Positions 26,119 through 35,025 of a stretch of DNA of 64,000 bases are shown here, one piece after another. The notes beneath the pieces are model-generated. The model made no database searches and was not told the DNA's origin. It worked only from the letters and a program-made list of their open reading frames with translations. The DNA lies in the NCBI RefSeq assembly GCF_013032445.1, contig NZ_WQCA01000011.1:1-64000 (forward strand). Direction: 5' to 3'. Within the stretch, counting starts at the first letter, position 1, and each line of letters begins with the position of its first letter. Source of the stretch: Ruegeria arenilitoris (GTDB lineage Bacteria > Pseudomonadota > Alphaproteobacteria > Rhodobacterales > Rhodobacteraceae). The position numbers and the translations under genes are program-made.

Positions 26119-27501
26119 ATGACCCTGTCCTTTGCTTCGCCCTCTGAACCCTCGCTGCCGCTGCACGTCATCGCGCAACCCGATCTGGATGACTGGCTGG
26201 CAGGCCAGCCGGATCATGTGTCGAACTGGGTACAGGCCAGCGGCTTTACCGGCGCACTTGGGCAAGTCGCCTTAATTCCGGGTTCAGACGGCGATCCAGA
26301 GTTTGCCGTGGCGGGCTATGGCAAAGTAGCAGGCCGCGCACGCAAACGGTTTCCGCTGGCCGCCGCCGCCGAAGCACTGCCCAAAGGCACCTATCACATC
26401 GCATCTGGCGTGCCTGCGGATGCGCAGGACACTGAATGTCTGGGCTGGCTGCTGACCGGCTATGCGTTTGACCGCTATGCCGCGCAATCCGGGGCCAAGG
26501 CCCGTCTGGTTGCTCCTCAAAACGTGGATTCAGCGCGGATCGAGGTTCTGGCCCAAGCCGAGGCCCTGACCCGCGATCTGGTCAACACGCCCACCGCAGA
26601 TATGGGTCCCGATCAATTGCAAGCTGCCGCCGAGACGTTGGCGCAGGAGTTTGGTGCCTCCTGCGACGTGATCAAGGGGCAAGCCCTGCTGGATCAGAAC
26701 TTTCCGATGATCCACGCCGTTGGCCGCGCCGCCGCGCAGGAACCGCGCCTGATCGAGATGAACTGGGGCGACTCGGGTCCGAAGCTGACTTTGGTCGGCA
26801 AGGGCGTATGTTTCGATACCGGGGGCCTGAACCTGAAGCCCGGAAATTCAATGGCGCTGATGAAGAAAGACATGGGCGGGTCGGCCAATGTGCTGGGTCT
26901 GGCGCGAATGATCATGGCGTTGAAGCTGCCGTTGCAACTACGGGTACTGATCCCGGCGGTTGAGAACTCGGTCGCCGGAAACGCCTTCCGCCCCGGCGAT
27001 ATCCTGACCTCACGCAAGGGTCTGACGGTCGAGATCAACAACACCGATGCCGAGGGGCGGCTGGTGCTGGCCGATGCGCTGACGTTGGCGGATGAGGGCA
27101 ATCCGGACATGGTGATCTCAATGGCCACACTAACCGGCGCGGCACGGGTGGCCGTTGGCGGTGATCTGGCGCCGTTCTACACCGATGACGACAGGGCCGC
27201 CAATGCCTTAGCGCGGGTCGCACAACAGGCCGCTGATCCGGTCTGGCGGATGCCGTTCCACGAACCCTATGAAGCGATGATAGAACCGGGCATTGCCGAT
27301 CTGGACAATGCGCCCTCGGGCGGGTTTGCGGGATCGATCACGGCCGCGCTGTTCCTGCGCCGGTTTGTCGGCGACAGCCGCTACATGCATTTCGACATCT
27401 ATTCCTGGCAACCCAGCAAAGCACCGGGTCGCAGCAAAGGCGGCCTTGGCCAAGGCCCGCGCGCGCTGCTGACTGCCCTGCCCGAGATTCTGGACCTATG
27501 A
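26119..27501 (+). CDS. leucyl aminopeptidase family protein (M17)
   Basis: 460 aa from ATG at 26119. The C-terminal catalytic domain shows KGVCFDTGGLNLKP with the metal ligands, MKKDMGGSANVLGLARMI, VAGNAFRPGDILTSRKGLTVEINNTDAEGR in segments, and the zinc signature NTDAEGRL. The N-terminal domain is shorter and divergent from PepA. It removes N-terminal residues from peptides in the cytoplasm, using two metal ions. The next gene overlaps its stop by four bases (ATGA), so it is coupled to an NlpC/P60 hydrolase. That pairing suggests recycling of cell-wall peptides. Confidence 0.9.
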   Translation: MTLSFASPSEPSLPLHVIAQPDLDDWLAGQPDHVSNWVQASGFTGALGQVALIPGSDGDPEFAVAGYGKVAGRARKRFPLAAAAEALPKGTYHIASGVPADAQDTECLGWLLTGYAFDRYAAQSGAKARLVAPQNVDSARIEVLAQAEALTRDLVNTPTADMGPDQLQAAAETLAQEFGASCDVIKGQALLDQNFPMIHAVGRAAAQEPRLIEMNWGDSGPKLTLVGKGVCFDTGGLNLKPGNSMALMKKDMGGSANVLGLARMIMALKLPLQLRVLIPAVENSVAGNAFRPGDILTSRKGLTVEINNTDAEGRLVLADALTLADEGNPDMVISMATLTGAARVAVGGDLAPFYTDDDRAANALARVAQQAADPVWRMPFHEPYEAMIEPGIADLDNAPSGGFAGSITAALFLRRFVGDSRYMHFDIYSWQPSKAPGRSKGGLGQGPRALLTALPEILDL

Positions 27502-28235
27502 CCCAACAGCGCATCATAAAACCCGTGGTCAATCTGATGCGCCGCCCAGATGGCCTCCGGGACCGGCAGTTGTTGTTCGGGGACACGGTCTCCGTATCGG
27601 AAACTCAGGACGGCTGGAGTCGGGTGACCGCGAACAAGGACAGTTACACCGGCTGGGTCGCCTCGGACCAATTGGGAGCAGCGGTTCCCGATACGCATTG
27701 GATCACCGCCCCCGCGACCCATGCCTATGCAGAGCCGGATATGAAAAGCCCCGACCGGGTCTCGCTGAGTTTCGGCAGCAAGATTCAGGTCCTGTCGGAA
27801 CAGGGCCGGTTTCTGGAAACGGAACTAGGCTTTATCCCTGCTGTCCACGCCAAGTTTAACGCCACACACCTGACCGACCCGGTCGCCGTGGCCGAGCTGT
27901 TTCTGGGCACACCCTATCTGTGGGGCGGCAACAGCCGGTTCGGGCTGGATTGCTCGGGTCTGGTGCAGGCCGGGCTGTTGGCCTGCGGTATCCCCTGCCC
28001 CGGCGACAGCGGCGATCAGGAACGGGAACTGGGTCAGGCCCTGCCTGCAGGCACAGACCCGAAACATGGCGATCTGATGTTCTGGAAAGGCCATGTCGCC
28101 TGGGTCTATGACGACAACATGCTACTGCACGCCAATGCCTATCACATGGACGTGACGTTTGAGCCGATGGATCAGGCAATCGCGCGTATTTTGGATCAGG
28201 GCGACGGGCCTGTTACATCCCACAAAAGGCTCTAA
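27498..28235 (+). CDS. NlpC/P60-family peptidoglycan endopeptidase
   Basis: 245 aa. An N-terminal ~120 residues of SH3b-like sequence (NLMRRPDGLRDRQLLFGDTV, GWSRVTANKDSYTGWV) precede a C-terminal NlpC/P60 domain. The catalytic Cys is in GNSRFGLDCSGLVQAG, the His in KHGDLMFWKGHVAWVYDDN, and a polar third residue in LLHANAY. It would cut gamma-D-Glu-diaminopimelate bonds. No signal peptide, so a cytoplasmic muropeptide-recycling role, as for YkfC-type enzymes, is likely. It is translationally coupled to the upstream aminopeptidase. It ends convergent with the DUF2794 gene with a 4-base overlap. Confidence 0.9.
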   Translation: MTQQRIIKPVVNLMRRPDGLRDRQLLFGDTVSVSETQDGWSRVTANKDSYTGWVASDQLGAAVPDTHWITAPATHAYAEPDMKSPDRVSLSFGSKIQVLSEQGRFLETELGFIPAVHAKFNATHLTDPVAVAELFLGTPYLWGGNSRFGLDCSGLVQAGLLACGIPCPGDSGDQERELGQALPAGTDPKHGDLMFWKGHVAWVYDDNMLLHANAYHMDVTFEPMDQAIARILDQGDGPVTSHKRL

Positions 28236-28576
28236 TCAAGGTCGACTGAGCGGATCAGCTTGCGTTCCAACACCCGCAACACAGTGCGCAGATCATGGCC
28301 GCGTTTCAGGATGCGACCGTCCATGCCAATCACCGAATACATTCCCTGCTTCTGCCGCAGGCGCGGATGTTTCTCGACCCGGTAGATCGGATGTTCGGCC
28401 GTGCGTCGAAAGATGGAAAAAACCGCCATGTCCCGTAGGTTGGAAATACCGTAATCCCGCATTTCTCCGGCGGCGACCATCCGGCCATAGACGGACAGGA
28501 TATGGGACATCTCGCGCCGGTCGAACGCGACGGGCATCTGTGCCGAGTTAGCAGAAAACCGGCTGGGAGGCTGCAT
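28232..28576 (-). CDS. DUF2794 family protein
   Basis: 114 aa from the ATG at 28576, which has GAGG eight bases upstream. An ATG at 28582 and one at 28651 are alternatives. The core FDRREMSHILSVYGRMVAAGEMRDYGIS, then AVFSIFRRTAEHPIYRVEKHPRLRQKQG and YSVIGMDGRILKRGHDL, is the alphaproteobacterial DUF2794 family as I recognise it. A small basic soluble protein of unknown function. It lies downstream of the FbpB-like permease on the same strand, 82 bases away. Confidence 0.8.
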   Translation of the reverse strand: MQPPSRFSANSAQMPVAFDRREMSHILSVYGRMVAAGEMRDYGISNLRDMAVFSIFRRTAEHPIYRVEKHPRLRQKQGMYSVIGMDGRILKRGHDLRTVLRVLERKLIRSVDLD

Positions 28577-28658
28577 GTTCATATCCTCAGCCTTGCCGGA
28601 AAATGCGTTTGAATCAAGCCCGAGCACGAGATGGTGTGTTTTTTTGGTCAATTGTGAC

Positions 28659-30323
28659 CTAGCGCCGCCCGACCTGACGGCAGATCAGAATCACCGGCAA
28701 CAGCCCCACCGCAAGGATCACCAGCGAAGGCACGGCCGCCCCTTCGAGCCGCTCGTCCGAGGCCAGCCGATAGGCCTGCACCGCCAATGTGTCAAAGTTG
28801 AAAGGGCGCATGATCAGGGTCGCGGGAAGCTCTTTCATCACATCAACAAAGACGATCAGCAGCGCCGTCAAAAGTGACGGCGTCAGGATCGGTAGGTGCA
28901 CCCGGCGCAGCGTGCCCAAGGGCGTCTGGCCCAGCGATCGCGCGGCGGCGTCCATATTGGCGTGAACCGTGCTCTGCCCACCCTCATAAGCGCTGAGCGC
29001 GGCGGCCAGAAAGCGCACCATATAGGCCGCGATCAGCAGCCAAATCGACCCCGTCACCAGAAGCCCGGTCGAGATATCGAAGGTTTGCCGCATCCACGCA
29101 TCCAGCGCGTTATCAAAACTGGCAAACGGCACCATCAGGCCCACGGCGATCACCCCACCCGGCACCGCATAACCCAGCCGTGCCAGATACCCCGCGGTGG
29201 CCGATCCCCGCCCCGGGCGCAGACGTTGAAAGAACCCCACGCAGATCGCGGCAAATACCGTGACCACCGCCGCTGTGCCCGCCAAAGTCAGGGAGTTCTG
29301 GATGAACCCGATATAACGCCGCGACAGCAGGTTCTGTTCCGATTGCAGGCCCATCTGGATCAGAATGAAGACCGGCAGCAAAAATCCCAGAAAAACCGGA
29401 ATAGCGCAGAGCGTAAAGGCTGCCAAAGATTGCCAGCCTTTCAGCTGCGCTGAGGGCAAGGACGCATGGCTTTTGCCCGCCTGGTAATACTTCGCCTTGC
29501 CGCGTTGTATCCGCTCGGCCATAGCCATGACCAGCGCGAACCCCAGCAGGCACAGAGCAAGCTGCGCGGCGGCGGCGCGGTCTCCGATCGAGAACCAGCT
29601 GGTATAGATGCCGGTGGCAAAGGTCTGCACGCCGAAATAGGCCACCGTGCCGAAATCGGCGATAGTCTCCATGATGGCCAGCAGGACACCCCCCGCAATC
29701 GCCGGACGCGCCATCGGCAGCGACACGTGCCAGAAGGCCAGCCATGGGCTTTTGCCCAGCGCGCGGGCGGCCAGAAAAGCGGTGGCGCTTTGCTGCAGGA
29801 ACGCCGCACGGGCCAGCAGATAGACGTAAGGGTAAAGTACGAGGATCAGCATCACCGCCGCGCCCTCGGTCGAGCGGATCTCGGGGAACCAATAATCGCG
29901 AGGGCCCCACCCGGTTACCTCGCGCAGGGTGGATTGAACGATGCCGGGATGATCCAGAATGAAAGTATAAGCATAGGCCAACACATAGGCCGGAAAGGCA
30001 AGCGGCAGGACCAGTGCAATCTCAAGGAAGCGTACACCGGGAAAACGGCACATCGTCACCAACCACGCCGCGCCGACGCCGATGGAAAAGGTGCCAATGG
30101 CTACCAGAACCACCAAAACCACAGTCGTCAGAGCATAGCGCGGCAGAACCGTGTCCAGCAGGTGCGAGATTGTGTCCGTCCCACCGGTTACCGCCGCCAG
30201 AACAACCGCCACCATCGGTAATAGACATGCGGCAGCCACCAGACAGGCCACCGTGCCCACCAGCCGGGTGCCAAACACGCCCTTATGGCGCGTTCCGTGT
30301 TCTGAATACTCGATTTCGGCCAT
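28659..30323 (-). CDS. iron(III)-type ABC transporter permease (FbpB/SfuB-like, fused two-half)
   Basis: 554 aa, the usual length for a duplicated Fe3+/thiamine-type permease. Two homologous halves each carry about six helices and an EAA docking loop: ARALGKSPWLAFWHVSLPMA in the first and AARSLGQTPLGTLRRVHLPIL in the second. It forms the whole transmembrane channel with one polypeptide. The periplasmic iron-binding protein (FbpA) and ATPase (FbpC) expected beside it are absent in this window. It must be encoded apart from them or work with a shared ATPase. Iron specificity rests on resemblance to FbpB (PFNFDTLAVQAYRLASDERL region). Confidence 0.87.
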   Translation of the reverse strand: MAEIEYSEHGTRHKGVFGTRLVGTVACLVAAACLLPMVAVVLAAVTGGTDTISHLLDTVLPRYALTTVVLVVLVAIGTFSIGVGAAWLVTMCRFPGVRFLEIALVLPLAFPAYVLAYAYTFILDHPGIVQSTLREVTGWGPRDYWFPEIRSTEGAAVMLILVLYPYVYLLARAAFLQQSATAFLAARALGKSPWLAFWHVSLPMARPAIAGGVLLAIMETIADFGTVAYFGVQTFATGIYTSWFSIGDRAAAAQLALCLLGFALVMAMAERIQRGKAKYYQAGKSHASLPSAQLKGWQSLAAFTLCAIPVFLGFLLPVFILIQMGLQSEQNLLSRRYIGFIQNSLTLAGTAAVVTVFAAICVGFFQRLRPGRGSATAGYLARLGYAVPGGVIAVGLMVPFASFDNALDAWMRQTFDISTGLLVTGSIWLLIAAYMVRFLAAALSAYEGGQSTVHANMDAAARSLGQTPLGTLRRVHLPILTPSLLTALLIVFVDVMKELPATLIMRPFNFDTLAVQAYRLASDERLEGAAVPSLVILAVGLLPVILICRQVGRR

Positions 30324-30408
30324 GTTTCCGGTTGTGACAGGCTAAGGCGCAGGTTCCGCCTTTAATTGACCAAAACGCTAAGAAACACCAGTGGGCGGCG
30401 ACACAATT

Positions 30409-30429
30409 CTGCGGCACATACTGCCGCAG
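30409..30429 (-). terminator. hairpin after the paaK-like gene
   Basis: An 8-bp stem (CTGCGGCA / TGCCGCAG) with a 5-base loop begins 16 bases after the stop of the last gene in the liv-type operon. It is followed on the minus strand by only a weak T-rich stretch. Confidence 0.55.
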
Positions 30430-30444
30430 AGCTGTTTTACAGGG

Positions 30445-31665
30445 TCATTCGTAGACGCGCTGATCCTCGATCACCAAGCCGTCCTTGGGCAGCGATCCGG
30501 GGGCCACGACCTCGATCGCGCCTTTCAGTTTCAGGACTTCGATGACAGATTTGGCATAGGCCACGTCGTCGTCGCGGGGGCTTTCGATCTGAACGGTCAT
30601 GGTGTCCATCTCGCCCTGACGGGCGGCGATGACTCGGGCCTTGACGATCTCTTCATGTTTGTCGACCAGCGCGGCCACTTGCTCGGGGCGCACGAACATG
30701 CCCTTGATCTTAGTGGTCTGATCGGCCCGGCCCATCCAGCCCTTGATCCTCAGATTGGTGCGGCCACAGGGGGACTCCCCCGGCATAATCGCCGACAAAT
30801 CGCCAGTCGCAAACCGGATCAGCGGATAATCGGGGTTCAGCGAGGTCACCACGACCTCACCCACTTCACCCTCGGCCACAGGGGTTCCGGTGCCTGGGGT
30901 AACGATCTCGACGATGACATGTTCGTCGATGATCATCCCTTCCATCGCGGGGCTTTCATAGGCGATATTCCCCAGATCGGCGGTGGCATAGCATTGCAGG
31001 CAGGAAATGCCGCGGTCGGCATATTCCTGACGCAAGGACGGGAACAGCGCGCCGCCGCCCACTACGGCAGACGTAAATCCAAGCGCCACGCCCATCTCAT
31101 CCGCCTTGTCCAGAATGACCTTCAGATAGTCTGGTGTACCCGCATAGGCAGTACAGCCCACGTCGCGCGCGGCGGTCACCTGCAGCTCGGTCTGGCCGGT
31201 ACCGGCGGGTAGAACTGCCGCGCCCACAGCGCGCGCACCGCTTTCAAAGATCATCCCCGCAGGGGTCAGATGATAGCCAAAGCAATTCTGCACGATGTCG
31301 CCCGGACCCACGCCCGCCGCATGCAGGAACCGCCCCATGCGCCACCAATCGGGATCGGTGCTGCCGGGTTCGTAAATCGGACCGGGGGATTGGAACACAT
31401 GGTGGAAATGCCGCGCCGGTTTGACGGTAAAGCCGCCGAACGGGGGCCGCGAGGCCTGTGCCTGTGCCAGATCGGATTTGCGTAGAACCGGCAGTTTCAC
31501 CAGATCCTCAACCGATGCGACAGCGTTGCTATCAATCCCAGCCAGATGTGCCTCAAACCCTGGCGCGGACAGCACCCGTTGAAGCTGCACACGCAATGCC
31601 TGCGCCTGATCGGAGGCACGTTGGTCGGCTGAGCGGGTTTCGAGAGCGTCGTAATACTTTGTCAT
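30445..31665 (-). CDS. phenylacetate-CoA ligase family protein with unusual P-loop
   Basis: 406 aa from ATG at 31665, preceded by GGAGG. The PaaK-like layout is visible: LVKLPVLRKSDL, QNCFGYHLTPAGMIFESGARAVGAAVLPAG, CTAYAGTPDYL, CYATADLGNIAYES, YPLIRFATGDLS and GRADQTTKIKGMFVRPEQVA, the adenylate-forming A5-A10 motifs. However, the A3 phosphate-binding motif, normally S-S-G-T-T-G-x-P, is replaced by VFQSPGPIYEPG. It may activate an aryl or alkyl acid to its CoA ester using a variant ATP site. It is the last gene of the eight-gene liv operon, 19 bases after livF. Confidence 0.82.
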   Translation of the reverse strand: MTKYYDALETRSADQRASDQAQALRVQLQRVLSAPGFEAHLAGIDSNAVASVEDLVKLPVLRKSDLAQAQASRPPFGGFTVKPARHFHHVFQSPGPIYEPGSTDPDWWRMGRFLHAAGVGPGDIVQNCFGYHLTPAGMIFESGARAVGAAVLPAGTGQTELQVTAARDVGCTAYAGTPDYLKVILDKADEMGVALGFTSAVVGGGALFPSLRQEYADRGISCLQCYATADLGNIAYESPAMEGMIIDEHVIVEIVTPGTGTPVAEGEVGEVVVTSLNPDYPLIRFATGDLSAIMPGESPCGRTNLRIKGWMGRADQTTKIKGMFVRPEQVAALVDKHEEIVKARVIAARQGEMDTMTVQIESPRDDDVAYAKSVIEVLKLKGAIEVVAPGSLPKDGLVIEDQRVYE

Positions 31666-31684
31666 GACCATATCCTCCATCCGC

Positions 31685-32518
31685 TTACAGCCACCTCTTG
31701 CGGCGGCGATACGAGCGCACATCGCGGAAGCTTTTGCGCCCCTCATCCGACATGCCGAGATAGAATTCCTTCACGTCTGGATTCTCGCGCAATTCCGCCG
31801 CCGGGCCATCCATCACCACGCGACCCGATTCCAAAATGTAGCCGTAATGGGCAAATCGCAGCGCCACATTGGTGTTCTGTTCAGCCAGCAGGAAGGACAC
31901 GCCCTCTTTCTCGTTCAGATCCTTCACGATGCCGAAAATCTCTTCGACCAGCTGCGGCGCCAGACCCATTGAGGGTTCGTCCAGCAGGATCGTCTCGGGG
32001 CGCGACATCAGCGCCCGGCCCATCGCCACCATCTGTTGCTCACCGCCAGAGGTATAGCCTGCCTGTGATCGGCGGCGTTCCTTGAGGCGGGGGAAATAGG
32101 TATAAACCAGCTCAAGATCCTGCTGGATCGCGGCCTTGCCGTCCTTACGGGTATAGGCGCCGGTCAGCAGGTTTTCCTCGACCGTCAGGTGTTCGAAACA
32201 ATGGCGGCCTTCCATCACCTGGATAACGCCCTTTTCCACCAAATCGGCCGGATCGCTTTCATGTACGCTGGTCCCGCGATACTTGATCGTCCCTTTGGTG
32301 ACCTCGCCGCGTTCCGAATGCAGTAGGTTCGACACCGCCTTAAGCGTCGTCGTCTTTCCCGCCCCGTTTCCGCCGAGCAGCGCGGTAATGCCCCCTTTGG
32401 GCACGGTCAGGCTGACACCCTTCAGAACTAGGATGACGTGGTTGTAGATCACCTCGATATTGTTCACCTCAAGCAGGGTTTCCGCCTGAACTTCGGTGGT
32501 TTGAGCCGCATCCAGCAT
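31685..32518 (-). CDS. livF: branched-chain-type ABC transporter ATPase (LivF family)
   Basis: 277 aa from ATG at 32518, chosen because the upstream 66 bases contain the hairpin at 32549-32574; AGGA lies about 10 bases before. Walker A LGGNGAGKTT, signature SGGEQQMVAMGRALMSRP and Walker B ILLDEPSMGLAPQLVEEIF are complete. Family-specific LAEQNTNVALRFAHYGYILESGRVV is also present. It pairs with LivG (36303-37121) to drive the LivH/LivM permeases. A C-terminal basic tail (RDVRSYRRRKRWL) is longer than in E. coli LivF. Confidence 0.92.
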   Translation of the reverse strand: MLDAAQTTEVQAETLLEVNNIEVIYNHVILVLKGVSLTVPKGGITALLGGNGAGKTTTLKAVSNLLHSERGEVTKGTIKYRGTSVHESDPADLVEKGVIQVMEGRHCFEHLTVEENLLTGAYTRKDGKAAIQQDLELVYTYFPRLKERRRSQAGYTSGGEQQMVAMGRALMSRPETILLDEPSMGLAPQLVEEIFGIVKDLNEKEGVSFLLAEQNTNVALRFAHYGYILESGRVVMDGPAAELRENPDVKEFYLGMSDEGRKSFRDVRSYRRRKRWL

Positions 32519-32548
32519 CTGCGCGTGTCCTTGTGCGAGTGTGGGGTT

Positions 32549-32574
32549 CGGGGCGGCAGCTGACCGCCGCCCCG
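32549..32574 (-). terminator. hairpin between binding-protein and livF genes
   Basis: A 9-bp perfect stem (CGGGGCGGC / GCCGCCCCG) with an 8-base loop lies 17 bases after the binding-protein stop on the minus strand. No T run; probably mRNA 3'-end protection or partial attenuation. Confidence 0.6.
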
Positions 32575-32590
32575 GGTTTGTCAAAGCGCC

Positions 32591-33874
32591 TTAGTTGCAG
32601 CGCGAGTCGATGTTGTTTTCCGACGCGTAGGCTGCGGAATCTTCGCCAATCAGCCCGCCGATCACGTCACCATCGGTCGGTTTAAACTCCGAGATCAGCG
32701 TCCAGGCCTTATTCGCCGCATCCCACTGCGTCACGCCCACCAGAGCGTCACCGCCATGGTTGTCGCACGAGACCGAGAATGTCGGACCAAAGTTCGGCAG
32801 ACCCAGCTCGGTCATCTTCGCCTCGGTCATCTCAAGGGCTTCCATGCCATCGCGCATCATCGCGGGGGTGATTTCGGCGGTGCCGTGTATTTCCTGCGCC
32901 GTTTTCGCAGCTTCGGCGGCAAGCATCGCGGCATAGAGGCCACGGTTATACAGGGCAGTACCGACCTGATCACCTGCACCGGCGGCTTTGCCAGCGTCGA
33001 TCACATGTTTCTGAAGATCATCAAAAACCGGGAAGTCGGTGCCTACATTGTGGAAGGTCAGTGCCTTATAGCCATTCGCGGCCTCGCCCGCAGGCAGCAC
33101 ATCGTTTTCCGAACCCGACCACCAGATACCGATGAAGTTCTCCATCGGGAAACGGATATTGGCGGCTTCCTGTACGGCGACCTGATTCATCACACCCCAG
33201 CCCCACATCAGGACATAGTCGGGACGGTCGCGACGGATTTGCAACCATTGCGATTTCTGCTCCTGACCCGGGTGATCCACCGGCAGGGCGGCCAGCTCGA
33301 AGCCGTGCTTGGCTGACAGTTCTTCCAGCGTACGGATCGGTTCCTTGCCATAGGCCGAGTTGTGGTAGACCAGCGCGATCTTCTTGCCGCTCAGATCGCC
33401 GCCGTTTTCCTCGAGCAGATAGTTGACCGCACCCGAAGCTCCGTCCCAGTAGTTCGCCGGGTAGTTGAAGGTATGGCTGAACACGTCGCCGTTCTTGGCC
33501 GAGGTGCGCCCGTACCCCATCGTGTGCATCGGAATGCCATCAGCGGTGGTTTTCGGGATCAGCTGATAGGTAATCCCGGTGGACAAGGGCTGATACACCA
33601 ACGAGCCTTCGCCCTTGGTGGATTCATAGCATTCCACACCCTTTTCGGTGTTATAGCCGGTTTCACACTCGATGACCTTGATCGGAACGCCGCCGATCCC
33701 GCCATCCCGTTCATTCAGCAGAGTGAAATAGTCCGCATAGCCGTCTGCAAACGGAATCCCGCCCGCCGCATATGGGCCAGTACGATAGCTGAGCGACGGG
33801 AACACAAGATCGGCCATGACCGGCCCCGCTGCCATTGCGGCGCCAAGCGCCACGGTTGCCAGTTTCAATTTCAT
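32591..33874 (-). CDS. branched-chain-type ABC transporter substrate-binding protein
   Basis: 427 aa from ATG at 33874, with GGGAGGAG upstream. The signal peptide is MKLKLATVALGAAMAAGPVMA (cleavage near residue 21). The mature protein starts DLVFPSLSYRTGPYAAGGIPFADGY and has the two-lobe Leu/Ile/Val-binding fold: GVPIKVIECETGYNTEKGVECYE, KIALVYHNSAYGKEP, RRDRPDYVLMWGWGVMNQ. It binds its ligand in the periplasm for LivHM. Given the flanking CoA-ligase genes, the ligand is more likely a carboxylic acid (aromatic, branched or fatty) than an amino acid; this is inference. Four cysteines are present, unusual for the family. Confidence 0.9.
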   Translation of the reverse strand: MKLKLATVALGAAMAAGPVMADLVFPSLSYRTGPYAAGGIPFADGYADYFTLLNERDGGIGGVPIKVIECETGYNTEKGVECYESTKGEGSLVYQPLSTGITYQLIPKTTADGIPMHTMGYGRTSAKNGDVFSHTFNYPANYWDGASGAVNYLLEENGGDLSGKKIALVYHNSAYGKEPIRTLEELSAKHGFELAALPVDHPGQEQKSQWLQIRRDRPDYVLMWGWGVMNQVAVQEAANIRFPMENFIGIWWSGSENDVLPAGEAANGYKALTFHNVGTDFPVFDDLQKHVIDAGKAAGAGDQVGTALYNRGLYAAMLAAEAAKTAQEIHGTAEITPAMMRDGMEALEMTEAKMTELGLPNFGPTFSVSCDNHGGDALVGVTQWDAANKAWTLISEFKPTDGDVIGGLIGEDSAAYASENNIDSRCN

Positions 33875-33945
33875 CGGGTGTCTCCTCCCTTGGTTGATCC
33901 GATGTTGGGTTCGGGCTTTGCACCCGTTATCTGATTGGGCCTGCC

Positions 33946-35022
33946 CTAGTGCGGGAACGGCCAGAGTCTGAGTTTCTCTTTCGCCACGCGCCACAACTGC
34001 GCCAGACCGTGTGGTTCAAGGATCAGGAACAGGATGATCAGCCCGCCGACGATCACCAGCTGCAGATGCGCGACGATATCGGTCGGCCAGCCCAGCCAGT
34101 CGGCACCGACCACTTTCAGCACTACCGGCAGCAGCACCAGGAACGCTGCCCCGGCAAACGAGCCGAAAATAGACCCTAACCCGCCGATAATGATCATGAA
34201 CAGCACCAGGAACGATTTCTGGATGCCGAAGACCTCGCCGACCTCGACCGCGCCCAGATAGACCGCGAAGAACAGCGCGCCCGCAATGCCCACAAAGAAC
34301 GAGCTGACGGCAAAGGCGGTCAGTTTCGCCTTGAGCGGGTTCACCCCGATGATCTCGGCCGCGATATCCATGTCGCGGATCGCCATCCATGTGCGGCCGG
34401 TGGTTCCGCGCGTCAGGTTGCGCGCGATCAGGGCGCAGAGGCTCAGGAAGATCAGGCAGAATAAATAGGTCGCCCAAGCAGGCGCGTTCGGCCCGGTGAT
34501 GATGATACCGAACACGTCACGTTCCGGTGCGTTGATCTGGCCAGAGGCCGAATAGTTGTAGAACCACGGCACCCGGTTGAACAACCACACCAGAAAGAAC
34601 TGCGCCGCCAGCGTTGCCACCGCCAGATAGAACCCCTTGATCCGAAGGCTCGGCAGGCCGAACAGCACACCGACAATAGCTGTGATCCCTCCGGCCAGCA
34701 GCACATGGATGAACATGCTGACATCCGGGAAGGCGGTCATCAGCTTGTAGCAGGCATAGGCCCCCACGGCCATGAACCCCCCGGTGCCCAGCGAGACCTG
34801 CCCGCAATAACCCACCAGTATGTTCAGCCCGATCGCGGCAATCGCGTAGATCAGGAACGGCAGCAACAGCGCGTTGGCCAGATAGTCGTTGATCAGGAAC
34901 GGAATGATCCCAAACGCCACCGCCAGCACGACATAGTATCGATACCGGTCGAACTTGATCGGGAAGGTCTGGCTGTCATCAATGTACGAGGTTTTGAAAT
35001 CCCCGGCCTCACGATAGAACAT
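33946..35022 (-). CDS. livM: branched-chain-type ABC transporter permease (LivM family)
   Basis: 358 aa. About ten hydrophobic segments, with the LivM signatures AIAAIGLNILVGYCGQVSLGTGGFMAVGAYA, GLPSLRIKGFYLAVATLAAQF and the ATPase-docking AEIIGVNPLKAKLTAFAVSSFFVGIAGAL (written here in parts of the motif region ~205-240). MIIIGGLGSIFGSFAGAAF is the conserved late helix. It forms the channel with LivH. It starts 3 bases after the small membrane-protein gene upstream, so translation is probably coupled. The N-terminal ~30 residues are a cytosolic extension. Confidence 0.92.
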   Translation of the reverse strand: MFYREAGDFKTSYIDDSQTFPIKFDRYRYYVVLAVAFGIIPFLINDYLANALLLPFLIYAIAAIGLNILVGYCGQVSLGTGGFMAVGAYACYKLMTAFPDVSMFIHVLLAGGITAIVGVLFGLPSLRIKGFYLAVATLAAQFFLVWLFNRVPWFYNYSASGQINAPERDVFGIIITGPNAPAWATYLFCLIFLSLCALIARNLTRGTTGRTWMAIRDMDIAAEIIGVNPLKAKLTAFAVSSFFVGIAGALFFAVYLGAVEVGEVFGIQKSFLVLFMIIIGGLGSIFGSFAGAAFLVLLPVVLKVVGADWLGWPTDIVAHLQLVIVGGLIILFLILEPHGLAQLWRVAKEKLRLWPFPH

Positions 35023-35025
35023 GTC

